NCBI GenBank assembly: GCA_003443635.1
Contig: CP031964.1
Coordinates: 1,892,321-1,956,320 of the forward strand
Source of the DNA: Flavobacteriaceae bacterium
GTDB taxonomy: Bacteria > Bacteroidota > Bacteroidia > Flavobacteriales > Flavobacteriaceae
DNA length: 64,000 bases
Direction: 5' to 3'
Below the pieces are notes generated by a model, which was not told the origin of the DNA, did no database searches, and worked only from the letters and a program-made list of their open reading frames with translations. Both the position numbers and the translations under genes were made by a program. This document shows positions 55,240-64,000 of the stretch, in pieces. Numbering within the stretch: the stretch's first letter is position 1; each line of letters starts with the position of its first letter.

Positions 55240-55256
55240 CACAACAATAAAAAGAA

Positions 55257-55313
55257 ATGAATTTAACTCAATTACATCATCACCATTTTCATACTAGCTG
55301 TCAAGCGAGCTGA
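55257..55313 (+). CDS. hisL: his operon leader peptide
   Basis: An 18-residue frame MNLTQLHHHHFHTSCQAS with five His, four of them consecutive, at codons 7-10 and 12. Its position after a promoter-like motif and before the attenuator terminator and hisG is the classical his leader arrangement. When charged tRNA-His is short, the ribosome stalls at the His codons and an antiterminator may form. Its translation is inferred, but the codon run is strong evidence. Confidence 0.9.
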   Translation: MNLTQLHHHHFHTSCQAS

Positions 55314-55376
55314 GAATGTATTGAGTAAAATCAAAATATATTTAAAACCCGTTTGAATACAACTCAAACGGGTTTT
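55314..55376 (+). promoter_or_regulatory. his attenuator (terminator and antiterminator)
   Basis: A strong terminator hairpin (arms AAAACCCGTTTGA 55344-55356 and TCAAACGGGTTTT 55364-55376, then T-run) lies 43 bases before hisG. TTGAGT (55321-55326) can pair with ACTCAA either inside hisL (55266-55271) or inside the terminator loop and right arm (55362-55367), so the two pairings are mutually exclusive and can act as a switch that disrupts the terminator. Confidence 0.8.
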
Positions 55377-55418
55377 TTAATACTAGAAATAAAATTATAA
55401 GACACTAAAATATAGAAT

Positions 55419-56270
55419 ATGCTAAAAATTGCAGTTCAAAAATCAGGACGTTTACACGACGATTCGATGAAAATATTAAAAGATATAGGTATTTCTATCG
55501 ATAACGGTAAAGATCAATTAAAAGCTTCGGCAAGAAATTTTCCTTTAGAAGTATTTTATTTAAGAAATGGAGACATTCCACAGTATTTAAGAGATGGTGT
55601 TGTTGATGTGGCTATTCTTGGAGAGAATATTTTAGTAGAAAAAGGAGAAGATATAACAATTGTAGAACGATTGGGGTTTTCAAAATGTAAGGTCTCTTTA
55701 GCTATTCCTAAAGGAGAAATATATGAAGGAATCAAATATTTTGAAGGAAAACGAATAGCAACATCGTATCCTAATACTATCAATAAATATTTAAAAGAAA
55801 AAAATGTTTCTGCAAATCTTCATATTATTAATGGTTCTGTAGAGATTGCACCAAATATTGGTTTAGCAGATGGTATTTTTGATATTGTATCTAGTGGAAG
55901 TACACTTTTTAAAAATAACCTAAAAGAAGTAGAAGTGGTTGCTAAATCTGAAGCAGTATTAGTGGCATCCCCATTAATTTCTAGTGAGAACCAAGCAATA
56001 TTGGATAAGATTCAATTCCGTTTTCAATCGGTTATAAAAGGAAGAGATTCTAAATATGTGTTATTAAATGCGCCTAATGATAAATTAGAAGATATTATTA
56101 ATGTACTTCCAGGAATGAAAAGTCCAACAGTATTGCCATTAGCTAACGAAGGATGGAGTTCTGTACATTCTGTAATTCATAAAAATGAATTTTGGGAAAT
56201 TATCGACGAACTAAAAGCTAAAGGAGCACAAGGAATATTGGTTTGTCCTATTGAAAAAATGGTACTTTAA
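55419..56270 (+). CDS. hisG: ATP phosphoribosyltransferase, long form
   Basis: First step of histidine synthesis: PRPP + ATP to phosphoribosyl-ATP. The N-terminus LKIAVQKSGRLHDDSMKIL and the PRPP loop DGIFDIVSSGSTLFKNNL are typical. At 283 aa it includes the C-terminal HisG_C ACT-like domain (residues about 210-283), which binds histidine for feedback inhibition, so no HisZ is needed. First structural gene after the attenuator. Confidence 0.97.
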   Translation: MLKIAVQKSGRLHDDSMKILKDIGISIDNGKDQLKASARNFPLEVFYLRNGDIPQYLRDGVVDVAILGENILVEKGEDITIVERLGFSKCKVSLAIPKGEIYEGIKYFEGKRIATSYPNTINKYLKEKNVSANLHIINGSVEIAPNIGLADGIFDIVSSGSTLFKNNLKEVEVVAKSEAVLVASPLISSENQAILDKIQFRFQSVIKGRDSKYVLLNAPNDKLEDIINVLPGMKSPTVLPLANEGWSSVHSVIHKNEFWEIIDELKAKGAQGILVCPIEKMVL

Positions 56271-56274
56271 AAAT

Positions 56275-57573
56275 ATGAATATTATAAACAATCCAAATAG
56301 AACTATTTGGCCAGAAATATTAAAAAGACCTACACAAACTGTAGATGATATTGAGACTACAGTAATGGAGGTTTTTAAAGATGTAAAAACTAGTGGAAAT
56401 ACTGCTATTAGTGATTATACCAAAAAATTTGATAGTGTCTCTTTAACAACGAATGTTGTTTCTGAAGAAGAAATTATTACTGCTGAGAATTATGTGTCAG
56501 CAGATATAAAAACAGCAATTAATATTGCTAAACGTAATATTGAAGCTTTTCATAAAGCTCAAAAAACTGAGCCTATTCTAGTGGAAACCTCTCCAGGAGT
56601 TAAATGCTGGCAACAAAAAAAAGCAATTGAAAAAGTAGGTTTATACATTCCAGGAGGTACAGCTCCATTGTTTTCAACTGTTTTAATGCTAGTTGTACCT
56701 GCTCAAATTGCAGGCTGTAAAGAGATCGTGTTATGTTCACCTCCAGATAGAGAAGGAAAAATTGCTAACGAAATTTTATATACAGCGAAACTCTGTGGAG
56801 TTACTACGATTATAAAAGTAGGAGGTATACAGGCTATAGCTGGTTTAACTTTTGGTACAGAAACGATTCCTCAAGTATATAAAATATTTGGACCTGGAAA
56901 TCAATTTGTAACTGTCGCAAAACAATTAGCTACAAAATATGGTATAGCAATTGATATGCCAGCAGGACCCAGTGAATTATTAGTTGTTGCAGATGAATCT
57001 GCTAATCCAGCTTATGTCGCTTCAGATTTATTAAGTCAAGCAGAACACGGTGTAGATAGCCAAGTGATTTTAGTGTCTACATCTAAAGAATTAATTAGTT
57101 CTGTCTCTAAAGAAGTTGAATTACAAATTAAAAAGCTTCCACGTCAAGCAATAGCAGAAAAGGCTATAGCAAACTCTAAATTAATTTATGTGAAGTCGGA
57201 TGAGTTAGCACTAGATCTGATTAATGAATATGCACCAGAACATTTTATTATTTGTGTTAATGAAGAAGATTTTTATATAAACGGAATTAATAACGCCGGA
57301 TCCGTATTTGTAGGAAATTACACCCCTGAAAGTGCAGGAGATTATGCTTCTGGAACAAACCATACATTACCAACAAATGGATTTTCTAAAGCTTATTCAG
57401 GAGTTAATTTAGATAGTTTTATGAAGAGTATTACATTTCAAAAAATCACTAAAGAAGGTATACAAAATATAGGTAACACCATCGAGTTAATGGCTGAAGC
57501 AGAAGGTTTGCAAGCACATAAAAACGCGGTGACTTTAAGATTAAACGATTTAAAAAATAAAAATGCCAACTAA
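56275..57573 (+). CDS. hisD: Histidinol dehydrogenase
   Basis: Zinc- and NAD-dependent oxidation of histidinol to histidine in two steps. The ORF opens at 56251 but overlaps hisG; the ATG at 56275 (MNIINNPNRTIWPEIL) is the family start. Motifs: VGLYIPGGTAPLFSTVLML, GPGNQFVTVAKQLA, SEAGDYASGTNHTLPT and the catalytic HEHF-like PEHFIICV. About 432 aa, normal. Its stop lies inside the start of hisC (11-base overlap). Confidence 0.97.
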   Translation: MNIINNPNRTIWPEILKRPTQTVDDIETTVMEVFKDVKTSGNTAISDYTKKFDSVSLTTNVVSEEEIITAENYVSADIKTAINIAKRNIEAFHKAQKTEPILVETSPGVKCWQQKKAIEKVGLYIPGGTAPLFSTVLMLVVPAQIAGCKEIVLCSPPDREGKIANEILYTAKLCGVTTIIKVGGIQAIAGLTFGTETIPQVYKIFGPGNQFVTVAKQLATKYGIAIDMPAGPSELLVVADESANPAYVASDLLSQAEHGVDSQVILVSTSKELISSVSKEVELQIKKLPRQAIAEKAIANSKLIYVKSDELALDLINEYAPEHFIICVNEEDFYINGINNAGSVFVGNYTPESAGDYASGTNHTLPTNGFSKAYSGVNLDSFMKSITFQKITKEGIQNIGNTIELMAEAEGLQAHKNAVTLRLNDLKNKNAN

Positions 57574-58612
57574 TCAATTTAATATAGATAAGGTTATACG
57601 ACCAGCTATTGAGTCGTTAAAACCTTATGCTTCAGCTAGAGATGAATTTAAAGATTTTGATCAAGAAATGGTATTTTTAGATGCGAATGAAAACCCATTT
57701 GAAAATGGTGTAAATCGTTACCCAGACCCTTATCAATCTAATGTAAAAACATTGCTGTCTAATCAAAAAGGTATTCCACCTAATCAAATTCTTTTAGGAA
57801 ACGGAAGTGATGAAGTTTTAGATTTAATTTTTAGAGCATTTTGTGAACCTAATCAAGATAATGTCATCACATTACCTCCAACTTACGGAATGTATGAAGT
57901 GCTAGCAAATTTAAATGCTGTAGAACTTCAGAAAATAAATTTATCAGAAGATTTTCAACCCAGAATTCCTGAAATAATTGCAGCTGCTAATCAAAATAGT
58001 AAAGTATTGTTTTTGTGTTCTCCTAATAACCCTACAGCTAATAGCTTTAATAAAAATAATATTGAAAAACTTCTTAATGAATTTAATGGGCTTGTAGTGA
58101 TTGACGAAGCATATATTGATTTTTCAGAAGGAGAAAGTTGGTTGAGTAGACTGGATGATTTCCCGAACTTAATTGTAACTCAAACACTTTCTAAAGCTTA
58201 CGGAATGGCAGGGATTCGTTTAGGAATCTGTTACGCTTCTATGGAAATAATTTCAATTTTAAACAAAATAAAACCGCCATATAATATTAATGAACTATCT
58301 CAACAAATGGCTGTAAAACAATTATCTAACCTAAACCTAGTTAAACAACAAGTTAAAGATATTTTAATAGAGAGAACAAAACTTAGTAATACACTTAAAT
58401 CTGTTAATTTTGTTGAGAAAATATATTCATCCGATGCTAATTTTTTATTAGTAAAAGTTGATGATGCAAACATGAGATATAAACAATTAGTTGATTTGGG
58501 TATTGTAGTAAGAAATAGAACTACGCAATATGGTTGTGAAAATTGTTTGCGATTTACAGTAGGAACTACTGAAGAAAATGAAAAACTAATTAATACACTA
58601 AAAGGACTATAA
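57563..58612 (+). CDS. hisC: Histidinol-phosphate aminotransferase
   Basis: PLP aminotransferase making histidinol phosphate. LDANENPFENGVNRYPDP at the N-terminus, LLGNGSDEVLDLIFRAF, LCSPNNPTANSF, VIDEAYIDFS, the PLP-Lys in TLSKAYGMAGIRLG. 349 aa normal. Overlaps hisD by 11 bases and directly abuts hisB. Confidence 0.97.
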   Translation: MPTNQFNIDKVIRPAIESLKPYASARDEFKDFDQEMVFLDANENPFENGVNRYPDPYQSNVKTLLSNQKGIPPNQILLGNGSDEVLDLIFRAFCEPNQDNVITLPPTYGMYEVLANLNAVELQKINLSEDFQPRIPEIIAAANQNSKVLFLCSPNNPTANSFNKNNIEKLLNEFNGLVVIDEAYIDFSEGESWLSRLDDFPNLIVTQTLSKAYGMAGIRLGICYASMEIISILNKIKPPYNINELSQQMAVKQLSNLNLVKQQVKDILIERTKLSNTLKSVNFVEKIYSSDANFLLVKVDDANMRYKQLVDLGIVVRNRTTQYGCENCLRFTVGTTEENEKLINTLKGL

Positions 58613-59746
58613 ATGAAACGTGTACTGTTTATAGATAGAGATGGAACTATCATTAAAGAAACAATAGATGAACAGATTGACTCATTTGAGAAATTAACAT
58701 TCTATCCAAAAGTATTTCAATATTTAAGTAAAATTGCTAAAGAGTTAGATTATGAGATTGTGATGATTACCAACCAAGATGGATTAGGAACAGAAGTGTT
58801 TCCAGAAGAGACCTTTTGGCCAGTACATAATTTTATTTTAGATACTTTTAAAGCTGAAGGTGTTGAGTTTAAAAAGCAATTTATTGATAGAACTTTTGCA
58901 AAAGATAATGCACCAACTAGAAAGCCAAATACAGGCCTATTAACACAGTATTTTAGTGAAGATTACGATTTAGCAAATTCGTTTGTTATTGGAGATAGAT
59001 TAACAGATATAGAATTGGCTAAAAACCTTAATTCTAAAGGAATTTTTATTAATGATAACACTAATTTAGGAACAAATGAAATTACTGTAAAACGTAACGA
59101 ACTTGATAATTATATCGCTTTAGAAAGTAACGATTGGAAAGCAATATATTCATTTTTAAAAGCAGAACAACGTACAGGAAAGCTAACTAGAAATACTAAT
59201 GAAACTAAAATTGATATTGAACTTAACTTAGATGGCACTGGAAAAAGTGATATAGCTACTGGAATTGAGTTTTTTGATCATATGCTTGACCAATTAGCAC
59301 GTCACGGTCAACTTGATTTAAAGCTTTATGTCGACGGTGATCTAGAAGTTGATGAACATCATACTATAGAAGATACTGCTATTGCCTTAGGTGAAATTTT
59401 TAATGAAGTTTTAGGAAGTAAATTAGGTATTGAGCGTTATGGGTTTTGCTTACCAATGGATGACTGTTTAGCTCAAATAGCGATAGATTTTGGAGGGCGT
59501 AACTGGTTGGTTTGGGAAACCGAATTTAAACGTGAAATGATTGGAAAAATGCCTACAGAAATGTTTATGCATTTCTTTAAATCGTTTACAGATGGAGCTA
59601 AGTGTAATTTAAATATAAAAGCTGAAGGTGTAAATGAACATCATAAAATAGAAGCCATTTTCAAAGCGTTTGCGAAAGCAATTAAAATGGCTGTAAAACG
59701 TGATGTTGAAAAAATGATTTTACCGTCAACTAAAGGAGTCTTATAA
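58613..59746 (+). CDS. hisB: Bifunctional histidinol-phosphatase/imidazoleglycerol-phosphate dehydratase
   Basis: Fused enzyme of 377 aa. Residues 1-170: HAD-type histidinol phosphatase ([11 protein letters not shown] with nucleophile Asp, [25 protein letters not shown]). Residues 185-377: dehydratase ([61 protein letters not shown]) with Mn-binding His clusters. The fusion is the enterobacterial and Bacteroidota form. It starts one base after the hisC stop. Confidence 0.97.
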   Translation: MKRVLFIDRDGTIIKETIDEQIDSFEKLTFYPKVFQYLSKIAKELDYEIVMITNQDGLGTEVFPEETFWPVHNFILDTFKAEGVEFKKQFIDRTFAKDNAPTRKPNTGLLTQYFSEDYDLANSFVIGDRLTDIELAKNLNSKGIFINDNTNLGTNEITVKRNELDNYIALESNDWKAIYSFLKAEQRTGKLTRNTNETKIDIELNLDGTGKSDIATGIEFFDHMLDQLARHGQLDLKLYVDGDLEVDEHHTIEDTAIALGEIFNEVLGSKLGIERYGFCLPMDDCLAQIAIDFGGRNWLVWETEFKREMIGKMPTEMFMHFFKSFTDGAKCNLNIKAEGVNEHHKIEAIFKAFAKAIKMAVKRDVEKMILPSTKGVL

Positions 59747-59799
59747 CATTTTACATTCTGTATTAGATGCAGAATTCATGATAACACATAAATTTCTAA

Positions 59800-60381
59800 A
59801 TGAAATTAATAATAATAGATTATGGTGCAGGGAATATAAAAAGTATTCAATTTGCGTTTAAAAGATTAGGTGTTGAAGCCATTTTATCCAATAACCCTGA
59901 AGAGATTAAATCTGCTGATAAAGTAATTTTTCCAGGAGTAGGAGAAGCGAATAGCGCGATGATTAAGCTAAAAGAAAGTAAATTAGATAAAATAATTCCA
60001 GAGCTTACACAACCAGTTTTGGGAATCTGTTTAGGAATGCAACTTTTATGCAAATCTAGTGAGGAAGGAAATACACAAGGTTTAGGTATATTTGATGTAG
60101 ATATTAAACGATTTTCTAACGAAGTTAAAGTGCCTCAAATGGGATGGAACACTATCCAGAATTTAAAATCTGATTTGTTTAAAGGAGTTGATGAAGATGC
60201 ATATATGTATTTAGTACATAGTTTTTATGCTGAAAATAGCCTTCAAACGATTGCAGAAACAAATTATAATGGATGTTATGCTACAGCATTACAAAATAAG
60301 AATTTTTATGGTGTACAATTCCACCCAGAAAAGAGTGGAGATGTAGGTAGTTTGATATTGAAAAACTTTTTAGAACTATAA
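59800..60381 (+). CDS. hisH: Imidazole glycerol phosphate synthase subunit HisH
   Basis: Glutaminase subunit that supplies ammonia to HisF. Class I glutamine amidotransferase motifs GICLGMQLL (catalytic Cys), and FHPEKSG (catalytic His/Glu). 193 aa normal. Gap of 53 bases after hisB; followed after 4 bases by a cupin gene. Confidence 0.97.
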   Translation: MKLIIIDYGAGNIKSIQFAFKRLGVEAILSNNPEEIKSADKVIFPGVGEANSAMIKLKESKLDKIIPELTQPVLGICLGMQLLCKSSEEGNTQGLGIFDVDIKRFSNEVKVPQMGWNTIQNLKSDLFKGVDEDAYMYLVHSFYAENSLQTIAETNYNGCYATALQNKNFYGVQFHPEKSGDVGSLILKNFLEL

Positions 60382-60385
60382 TGTA

Positions 60386-60709
60386 ATGGAAAAACTAGAT
60401 ATTACTGATTTAACAAAAAATATTACAGACGATTGGAAAAATTTTCCTGTAAGCGAAATAAATGATCATGTTGTTAGAGTTAGTGTTTTGCAAAAGGATT
60501 TCCATTGGCATAAACACACTAAAAGTGATGAGTTTTTCTATATTGTAGAAGGTGAATTATTTGTTGATTTTAAAGATAAAACAGAACGTTTAACAAAAGG
60601 GCAAATGATTAAAGTTCCAAAAAATGTAATACATCGAACACGTTCTAATAAACGAACAACGATTTTATGTTTTGAAACTACGAATAATGATGTTAGTGGA
60701 GATATTTAA
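60386..60709 (+). CDS. Cupin-domain protein inside the his operon
   Basis: A 107-aa single-domain cupin: DFHWHKHTKSDEFFYIVEGELFVDFKDK is motif 1 (H-x-H...E), MIKVPKNVIHRTRSNKRTTILCFE is motif 2. The putative metal site of His, His, Glu and His is complete. It is not a histidine-biosynthesis enzyme known to me, yet sits 4 bases after hisH and before hisA, so it is probably co-expressed. A metabolite-binding or regulatory role is possible; nothing in the sequence decides. Confidence 0.8.
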   Translation: MEKLDITDLTKNITDDWKNFPVSEINDHVVRVSVLQKDFHWHKHTKSDEFFYIVEGELFVDFKDKTERLTKGQMIKVPKNVIHRTRSNKRTTILCFETTNNDVSGDI

Positions 60710-60781
60710 AATATGAATTCTGAATTACAAAATTTAAGTAGCTATTAATTAAACAAATTCTTGTTATTACAAGAAAAAAAT

Positions 60782-61516
60782 ATGAGAATAATACCAGCAA
60801 TAGACATTATAGATGGAAAATGTGTACGTTTAACTAAAGGAGATTATGATACTAAAAAAATCTATAATGAAAACCCTCTTGAAGTTGCAAAACAGTTTGA
60901 AGCAAGTGGCATCGAATATTTACATTTAGTAGATTTAGATGGAGCAAAAGCAAAAGAGATTATTAATTATAAAATATTAGAGCAAATTGCTACTAAAACT
61001 AATTTAAAAGTAGATTTTGGTGGGGGATTAAAATCTGATGAAGATTTACATATTGCTTTTAATTCTGGAGCTAAGCAAATTACAGGCGGTAGTATTGCTG
61101 TAAAAAATCCAGAAATATTTGAGCATTGGATTTCTAAATATGGCTCGATGAAAATTATTTTAGGAGCAGATAGTTTAAATAATACCATTGCTATTAGTGG
61201 ATGGCAAGAAAAAAGTGATAAAGAATTGATTCCATTTATAAAAGAATATCAAAAAAAAGGGATTCAATATGTTATCTGTACTGATATTTCAAAAGATGGT
61301 ATGTTAGAAGGTCCAGCTGTAGATTTATATTCAAAAATATTAGATGATTGTACTAATAGTAGCGACAATCAATCCGTACGTTTAATTGCATCTGGAGGGA
61401 TTACCTCTATTGATGATATTAAAGCACTAAAAGCTATTGGATGTGAAGGGGCTATTATTGGTAAGGCGATTTACGAAAACAAAATTAGTTTATTCGATTT
61501 AGAAAAGTTTTTATAA
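60782..61516 (+). CDS. hisA: ProFAR isomerase
   Basis: 1-(5-phosphoribosyl)-5-[(5-phosphoribosylamino)methylideneamino]imidazole-4-carboxamide isomerase, a TIM barrel. The ORF opens at 60761, but the ATG at 60782 ([22 protein letters not shown]) is the family start with catalytic Asp8. Phosphate-binding motifs [12 protein letters not shown] and [11 protein letters not shown] are seen. 244 aa. hisF follows after one base. Confidence 0.96.
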   Translation: MRIIPAIDIIDGKCVRLTKGDYDTKKIYNENPLEVAKQFEASGIEYLHLVDLDGAKAKEIINYKILEQIATKTNLKVDFGGGLKSDEDLHIAFNSGAKQITGGSIAVKNPEIFEHWISKYGSMKIILGADSLNNTIAISGWQEKSDKELIPFIKEYQKKGIQYVICTDISKDGMLEGPAVDLYSKILDDCTNSSDNQSVRLIASGGITSIDDIKALKAIGCEGAIIGKAIYENKISLFDLEKFL

Positions 61517-61517
61517 G

Positions 61518-62273
61518 ATGCTTACAAAACGTATTATACCGTGTTTAGATATTAAGAATGGACGTACTGTAAAGGGTGTTAACTTTGTAGACCTTAGGGA
61601 TGCTGGAGACCCAGTTGAATTAGCAAAACAATATGCTGAAGTAGGAGCAGATGAGCTTGTATTTTTAGATATTTCGGCAACTTTAGAAGGCCGTAAAACA
61701 ACCTTAGAGATGGTACTTAAAGTAGCAGAACAAGTTAATATTCCTTTTACTGTAGGAGGCGGGATTTCGTCAATCGAAGATGTAGATGCACTTCTAAAAT
61801 GTGGCGCAGATAAAGTGTCAGTAAACTCATCAGCAGTAAAACGCCCTGAATTAATTAATGAGTTATCTAATAAGTTTGGAAGTCAATGTATTACTGTAGC
61901 TATCGATGCTAAGCAGATTGATGATGATTGGAAAGTGCATTTAGCAGGAGGAAGTATTCCAACTGAGCTAAGTTTATTTGACTGGGCAAAAGAAGTAGAA
62001 CAACGTGGCGCCGGAGAAATCTTATTTACTTCTATGGATAATGACGGCACAAAAGATGGCTTTGCAAATAAAGCTTTAGCAAGACTTTCTAATGAAGTTA
62101 ATATCCCTATTATTGCCTCTGGAGGAGCAGGCAATGTGCAGCATTTTATAGATACGTTTAAATTGGGTAAATCAGATGCGGCTTTGGCTGCAAGTGTATT
62201 TCATTTTGGAGAAATAGGGATCCCAAAATTAAAAGAAGAATTGAAAGCGAATGATATCGCTATTAGAATATAA
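61518..62273 (+). CDS. hisF: Imidazole glycerol phosphate synthase subunit HisF
   Basis: Cyclase subunit, TIM barrel with two phosphate-binding halves ([24 protein letters not shown]). [15 protein letters not shown] carries Asp11; Asp in [14 protein letters not shown] is the second catalytic acid. 251 aa normal. Partner of HisH, encoded two genes upstream. Confidence 0.97.
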   Translation: MLTKRIIPCLDIKNGRTVKGVNFVDLRDAGDPVELAKQYAEVGADELVFLDISATLEGRKTTLEMVLKVAEQVNIPFTVGGGISSIEDVDALLKCGADKVSVNSSAVKRPELINELSNKFGSQCITVAIDAKQIDDDWKVHLAGGSIPTELSLFDWAKEVEQRGAGEILFTSMDNDGTKDGFANKALARLSNEVNIPIIASGGAGNVQHFIDTFKLGKSDAALAASVFHFGEIGIPKLKEELKANDIAIRI

Positions 62274-62380
62274 TGTTATTACCAAAAATAACGATGAAGT
62301 AGAGTTTTACGATTAGATGTTGAAACTAGTATATTGTTTTTACACTTATTAAAGTATGATTCGCAATGATAATATAGATT

Positions 62381-62980
62381 ATGAAAATAGATTTTGATAA
62401 AAATAACGATGGGCTTGTACCAGCAATCATCCAAGATGCAATTACAAAAAATGTATTAATGCTTGGATATATGAATATAGAAGCTTATGAAAAAACAATA
62501 ACTACAAAGCAAGTCACATTTTTTAGTAGAACTAAAAAACGTTTGTGGACTAAAGGTGAAGAAAGCGGAAACTTCTTAAATTTAGTTGATGTAAAATTAG
62601 ATTGCGATAATGATACCTTGTTAATTCAGGTAAATCCAATTGGTCCAACTTGTCATAAAGGTTCTGATACGTGTTGGGATGAAAACAATATTCAAGATTT
62701 TGGGTTTATTTCTAAATTAGAAAAAACTATTGAAAATCGTGTAAAAAATGCTGATAGTTCAACATCTTATGTAGCGTCTTTATTTGCTAAGGGAATTAAT
62801 AAAGTAGCTCAAAAAGTAGGAGAGGAAGCAGTAGAAGTTGTTATTGAAGCTAAAGATGATAATGATGATTTGTTTTTAAACGAAAGTGCAGATTTATTAT
62901 TTCATTACTTGATGCTATTACAAGCAAAAGGGTTTAAATTAAATGATATTGTAAATGTATTAAGAGAAAGAGAAAAATAA
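62381..62980 (+). CDS. hisI: Bifunctional phosphoribosyl-AMP cyclohydrolase/phosphoribosyl-ATP pyrophosphatase
   Basis: HisIE fusion of 199 aa. Residues 1-105: HisI cyclohydrolase (VLMLGYMNIEAYEKT, FFSRTKKRLWTKGEESGN, CHKGSDTCW with the zinc cysteines, and DCDNDTLLI with Mg Asp). Residues 110-199: HisE pyrophosphatase (SYVASLFAKGINKVAQKVGEEAVEVVIEAKDD, ESADLLFHYLMLLQAKG). Last gene of the his operon, 107 bases after hisF. Confidence 0.97.
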   Translation: MKIDFDKNNDGLVPAIIQDAITKNVLMLGYMNIEAYEKTITTKQVTFFSRTKKRLWTKGEESGNFLNLVDVKLDCDNDTLLIQVNPIGPTCHKGSDTCWDENNIQDFGFISKLEKTIENRVKNADSSTSYVASLFAKGINKVAQKVGEEAVEVVIEAKDDNDDLFLNESADLLFHYLMLLQAKGFKLNDIVNVLREREK

Positions 62981-63011
62981 AAGCACTAAATTTTTTATTT
63001 AATGCTTTTAT
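62977..63011. terminator. Terminator of the his operon
   Basis: ATAAAAGCA (62977-62985) and TGCTTTTAT (63003-63011) pair around a loop that itself has TAAA/TTTA pairing. It sits at the hisIE stop codon and before the convergent membrane gene, so it serves both sides. Confidence 0.7.
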
Positions 63012-63028
63012 TTAAATCAATATTATTT

Positions 63029-63445
63029 TTAAGATATCAAATCTTTATTGGATGCCATACGAGAGAACCATACAAGAAATATAGAAAATACGACAACTAC
63101 AATAGGCATTATAGGTTCACCAATTTTAATTACTAATAGTAAATACCCCATTTGTATAACTACAGCTATTGCAGAAATTAATAACATCGTTTTTGCGACA
63201 TTCTTTCTTAATAAAAGAAAAAGAGAACCTAAAACACCAGCAAATACCGCAATAGCAAATACAGCAATATACCAACTAGGAAGATTATTCATGATTTCGA
63301 GCTCTTCGGCAGTGTAAGCCGCTTGGTAACTTTCTGTTTTATAGGTGAATATTAAATATTGAAATACTCCCATAGCATTCCAAATAAGAGAAATTACAGC
63401 TACAACCCAAAACCAGATTGCAGGCTTGTTTGATGAATTAGTCAT
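63029..63445 (-). CDS. Four-segment membrane protein of unknown function
   Basis: A 138-aa protein with four hydrophobic segments: FWVVAVISLIWNAMGVFQYLIF, YIAVFAIAVFAGVLGSLFLLL, AKTMLLISAIAVVIQMGYLLLV, IMPIVVVVFSIFLVWF. Loop YKTESYQAAYTAEELEIMNNLPSWY after the first segment is a conserved feature of a family often loosely labelled sugar transporter. No catalytic residues seen. Single gene, convergent with hisIE. Confidence 0.78.
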   Translation of the reverse strand: MTNSSNKPAIWFWVVAVISLIWNAMGVFQYLIFTYKTESYQAAYTAEELEIMNNLPSWYIAVFAIAVFAGVLGSLFLLLRKNVAKTMLLISAIAVVIQMGYLLLVIKIGEPIMPIVVVVFSIFLVWFSRMASNKDLIS

Positions 63446-63592
63446 TTTTTAATAGTTTAGTTTGGTTAATAAAGTAAGTTACAATTTAAGAAATTTTAAT
63501 TTAATTAAGATTTAAGAATCGGATTGTAATAAAACCGATAAGTAATCATTTAAATATTTTGCAATACATAATTTAATAACTTACTTGCCCTG

Positions 63593-64000
63593 ATGTTTAA
63601 TGAAAAGAAATATTTTTACCTTATTAAAGTCCAATATTTAGGATATCGTTTTCATGGCTGGCAAAAACAGCCTAAACTTAAAACGGTACATTTGATGATA
63701 GATCGCACACTTAATTTTATATTAAGTGGAGCTACATTTAAAACTTTGGGTTCTGGACGTACAGACGCTATGGTATCTGCAGAAGAGGCAGCTTTTGAAT
63801 TGTTTTTAAGCCAACCAATTGAAGATTTAGATGAGTTTTTAGCACTTTTTAATCATAACCTCCCACAAGATATAAGAGCTTTATCTATTAACAAAATAGA
63901 AGATGCTAATTTCAATATTATTCAAAGTTCTAAAACTAAAGAATATCTTTATTTATTTACGCATGGACAAAAGCAGCATCCATTTTGTGCGCCAATAATG
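63593..64000 (+). CDS. tRNA pseudouridine synthase A-like protein, 3' end missing
   Basis: The frame begins at ATG 63593 and stays open for 136 codons to the window edge. YLGYRFHGWQKQP is the TruA N-terminal motif and LGSGRTDAMVSA contains the catalytic Asp of the pseudouridine synthase (GRTDxGVHA-like, here with MVSA). The usual G-V-H-A is replaced by M-V-S-A, so this is a divergent TruA paralogue of the type found in Bacteroidota. The part beyond residue 136 is not in view. Confidence 0.85.
   Translation, partial: MFNEKKYFYLIKVQYLGYRFHGWQKQPKLKTVHLMIDRTLNFILSGATFKTLGSGRTDAMVSAEEAAFELFLSQPIEDLDEFLALFNHNLPQDIRALSINKIEDANFNIIQSSKTKEYLYLFTHGQKQHPFCAPIM

Noticed and set aside
60713..60750. A tiny ATG frame between the cupin gene and hisA
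   Set aside because: Only 11 codons in an AT-rich gap, no ribosome-binding or structural support.
1..64000. CRISPR arrays, tRNA/rRNA genes, insertion sequences or prophage
   Set aside because: No regularly spaced repeats, cloverleaf-like segments, transposase or phage gene was found in any intergenic stretch or frame.

Overview
The window is AT-rich, densely coded chromosomal DNA from a member of the Bacteroidota, most likely a (marine) Flavobacteriaceae. The evidence is the gene content: a PorX-type response regulator/PglZ protein of the type IX secretion system, an LpxC-FabZ fusion, HisB and HisIE fusions, TonB-dependent and DUF5916 outer-membrane proteins, several small lipoprotein families typical of the phylum, and TTG/TANNTTTG promoter-like motifs instead of sigma70 boxes. 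I found no tRNA, rRNA, insertion sequence, prophage or CRISPR array.

Layout. 1-7.4 kb: a BatA/VWA protein cut by the left edge, a family 2 glycosyltransferase, two exported peptidases (M61 and S10), a TIGR02757 protein, a TVP38-like membrane protein and a small methyltransferase. 7.6-15.1 kb: an exported formylglycine-enzyme-like protein, a LolD-like ATPase, a DUF5916 barrel protein, msrA, folE, an exported amidohydrolase and a lipoprotein. 15.2-20.3 kb: a four-gene cluster for probable metal uptake (DUF6787-like membrane protein, His/Cys-rich small protein, ZnuD-like TonB receptor, acidic lipoprotein), then DUF6146 and DUF937 proteins. 20.4-25.6 kb: serA, serC, a LuxC-like acyl-CoA reductase, a divergent dicluster ferredoxin and an exported carboxypeptidase-regulatory-domain protein. 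26.0-26.5 kb: an orphan double-glycine-leader, six-cysteine peptide gene and a tiny membrane protein. 26.7-33.4 kb: ychF, an SRPBCC protein, parE and parC, and a convergent lipoprotein. 33.5-36.4 kb: an XRE regulator with a palindromic operator candidate, an M14 peptidase, an Lrp regulator and a DinB protein. 36.4-43.3 kb: aroB, proline dehydrogenase, alanine dehydrogenase, membrane proteins, tsaE and porX. 43.4-49.8 kb: an HD hydrolase followed by a lipid A block (lpxD, lpxC-fabZ, lpxA, efp, a second lpxD-like gene, an NTF2-like gene). 49.9-55.2 kb: sucD, fabG, a secreted protein, a VWA protein and a prohibitin. 55.2-63.0 kb: a complete histidine operon, hisG-D-C-B-H-(cupin)-A-F-IE, preceded by a histidine-rich leader peptide and an attenuator terminator. 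The window ends in a membrane protein and a truA gene cut by the right edge.

How parts work together. The his operon encodes the whole route from PRPP and ATP to histidine, with a classical translation-coupled attenuator read from the sequence. The lpx block supplies the first acylation and deacetylation steps of lipid A. serA and serC supply serine. The most interesting non-housekeeping items are the orphan GG-leader cysteine-rich peptide, the probable metal-uptake cluster, the his attenuator, the XRE operator region, the long gene overlap near 40.9 kb, and the LpxD paralogue next to efp.
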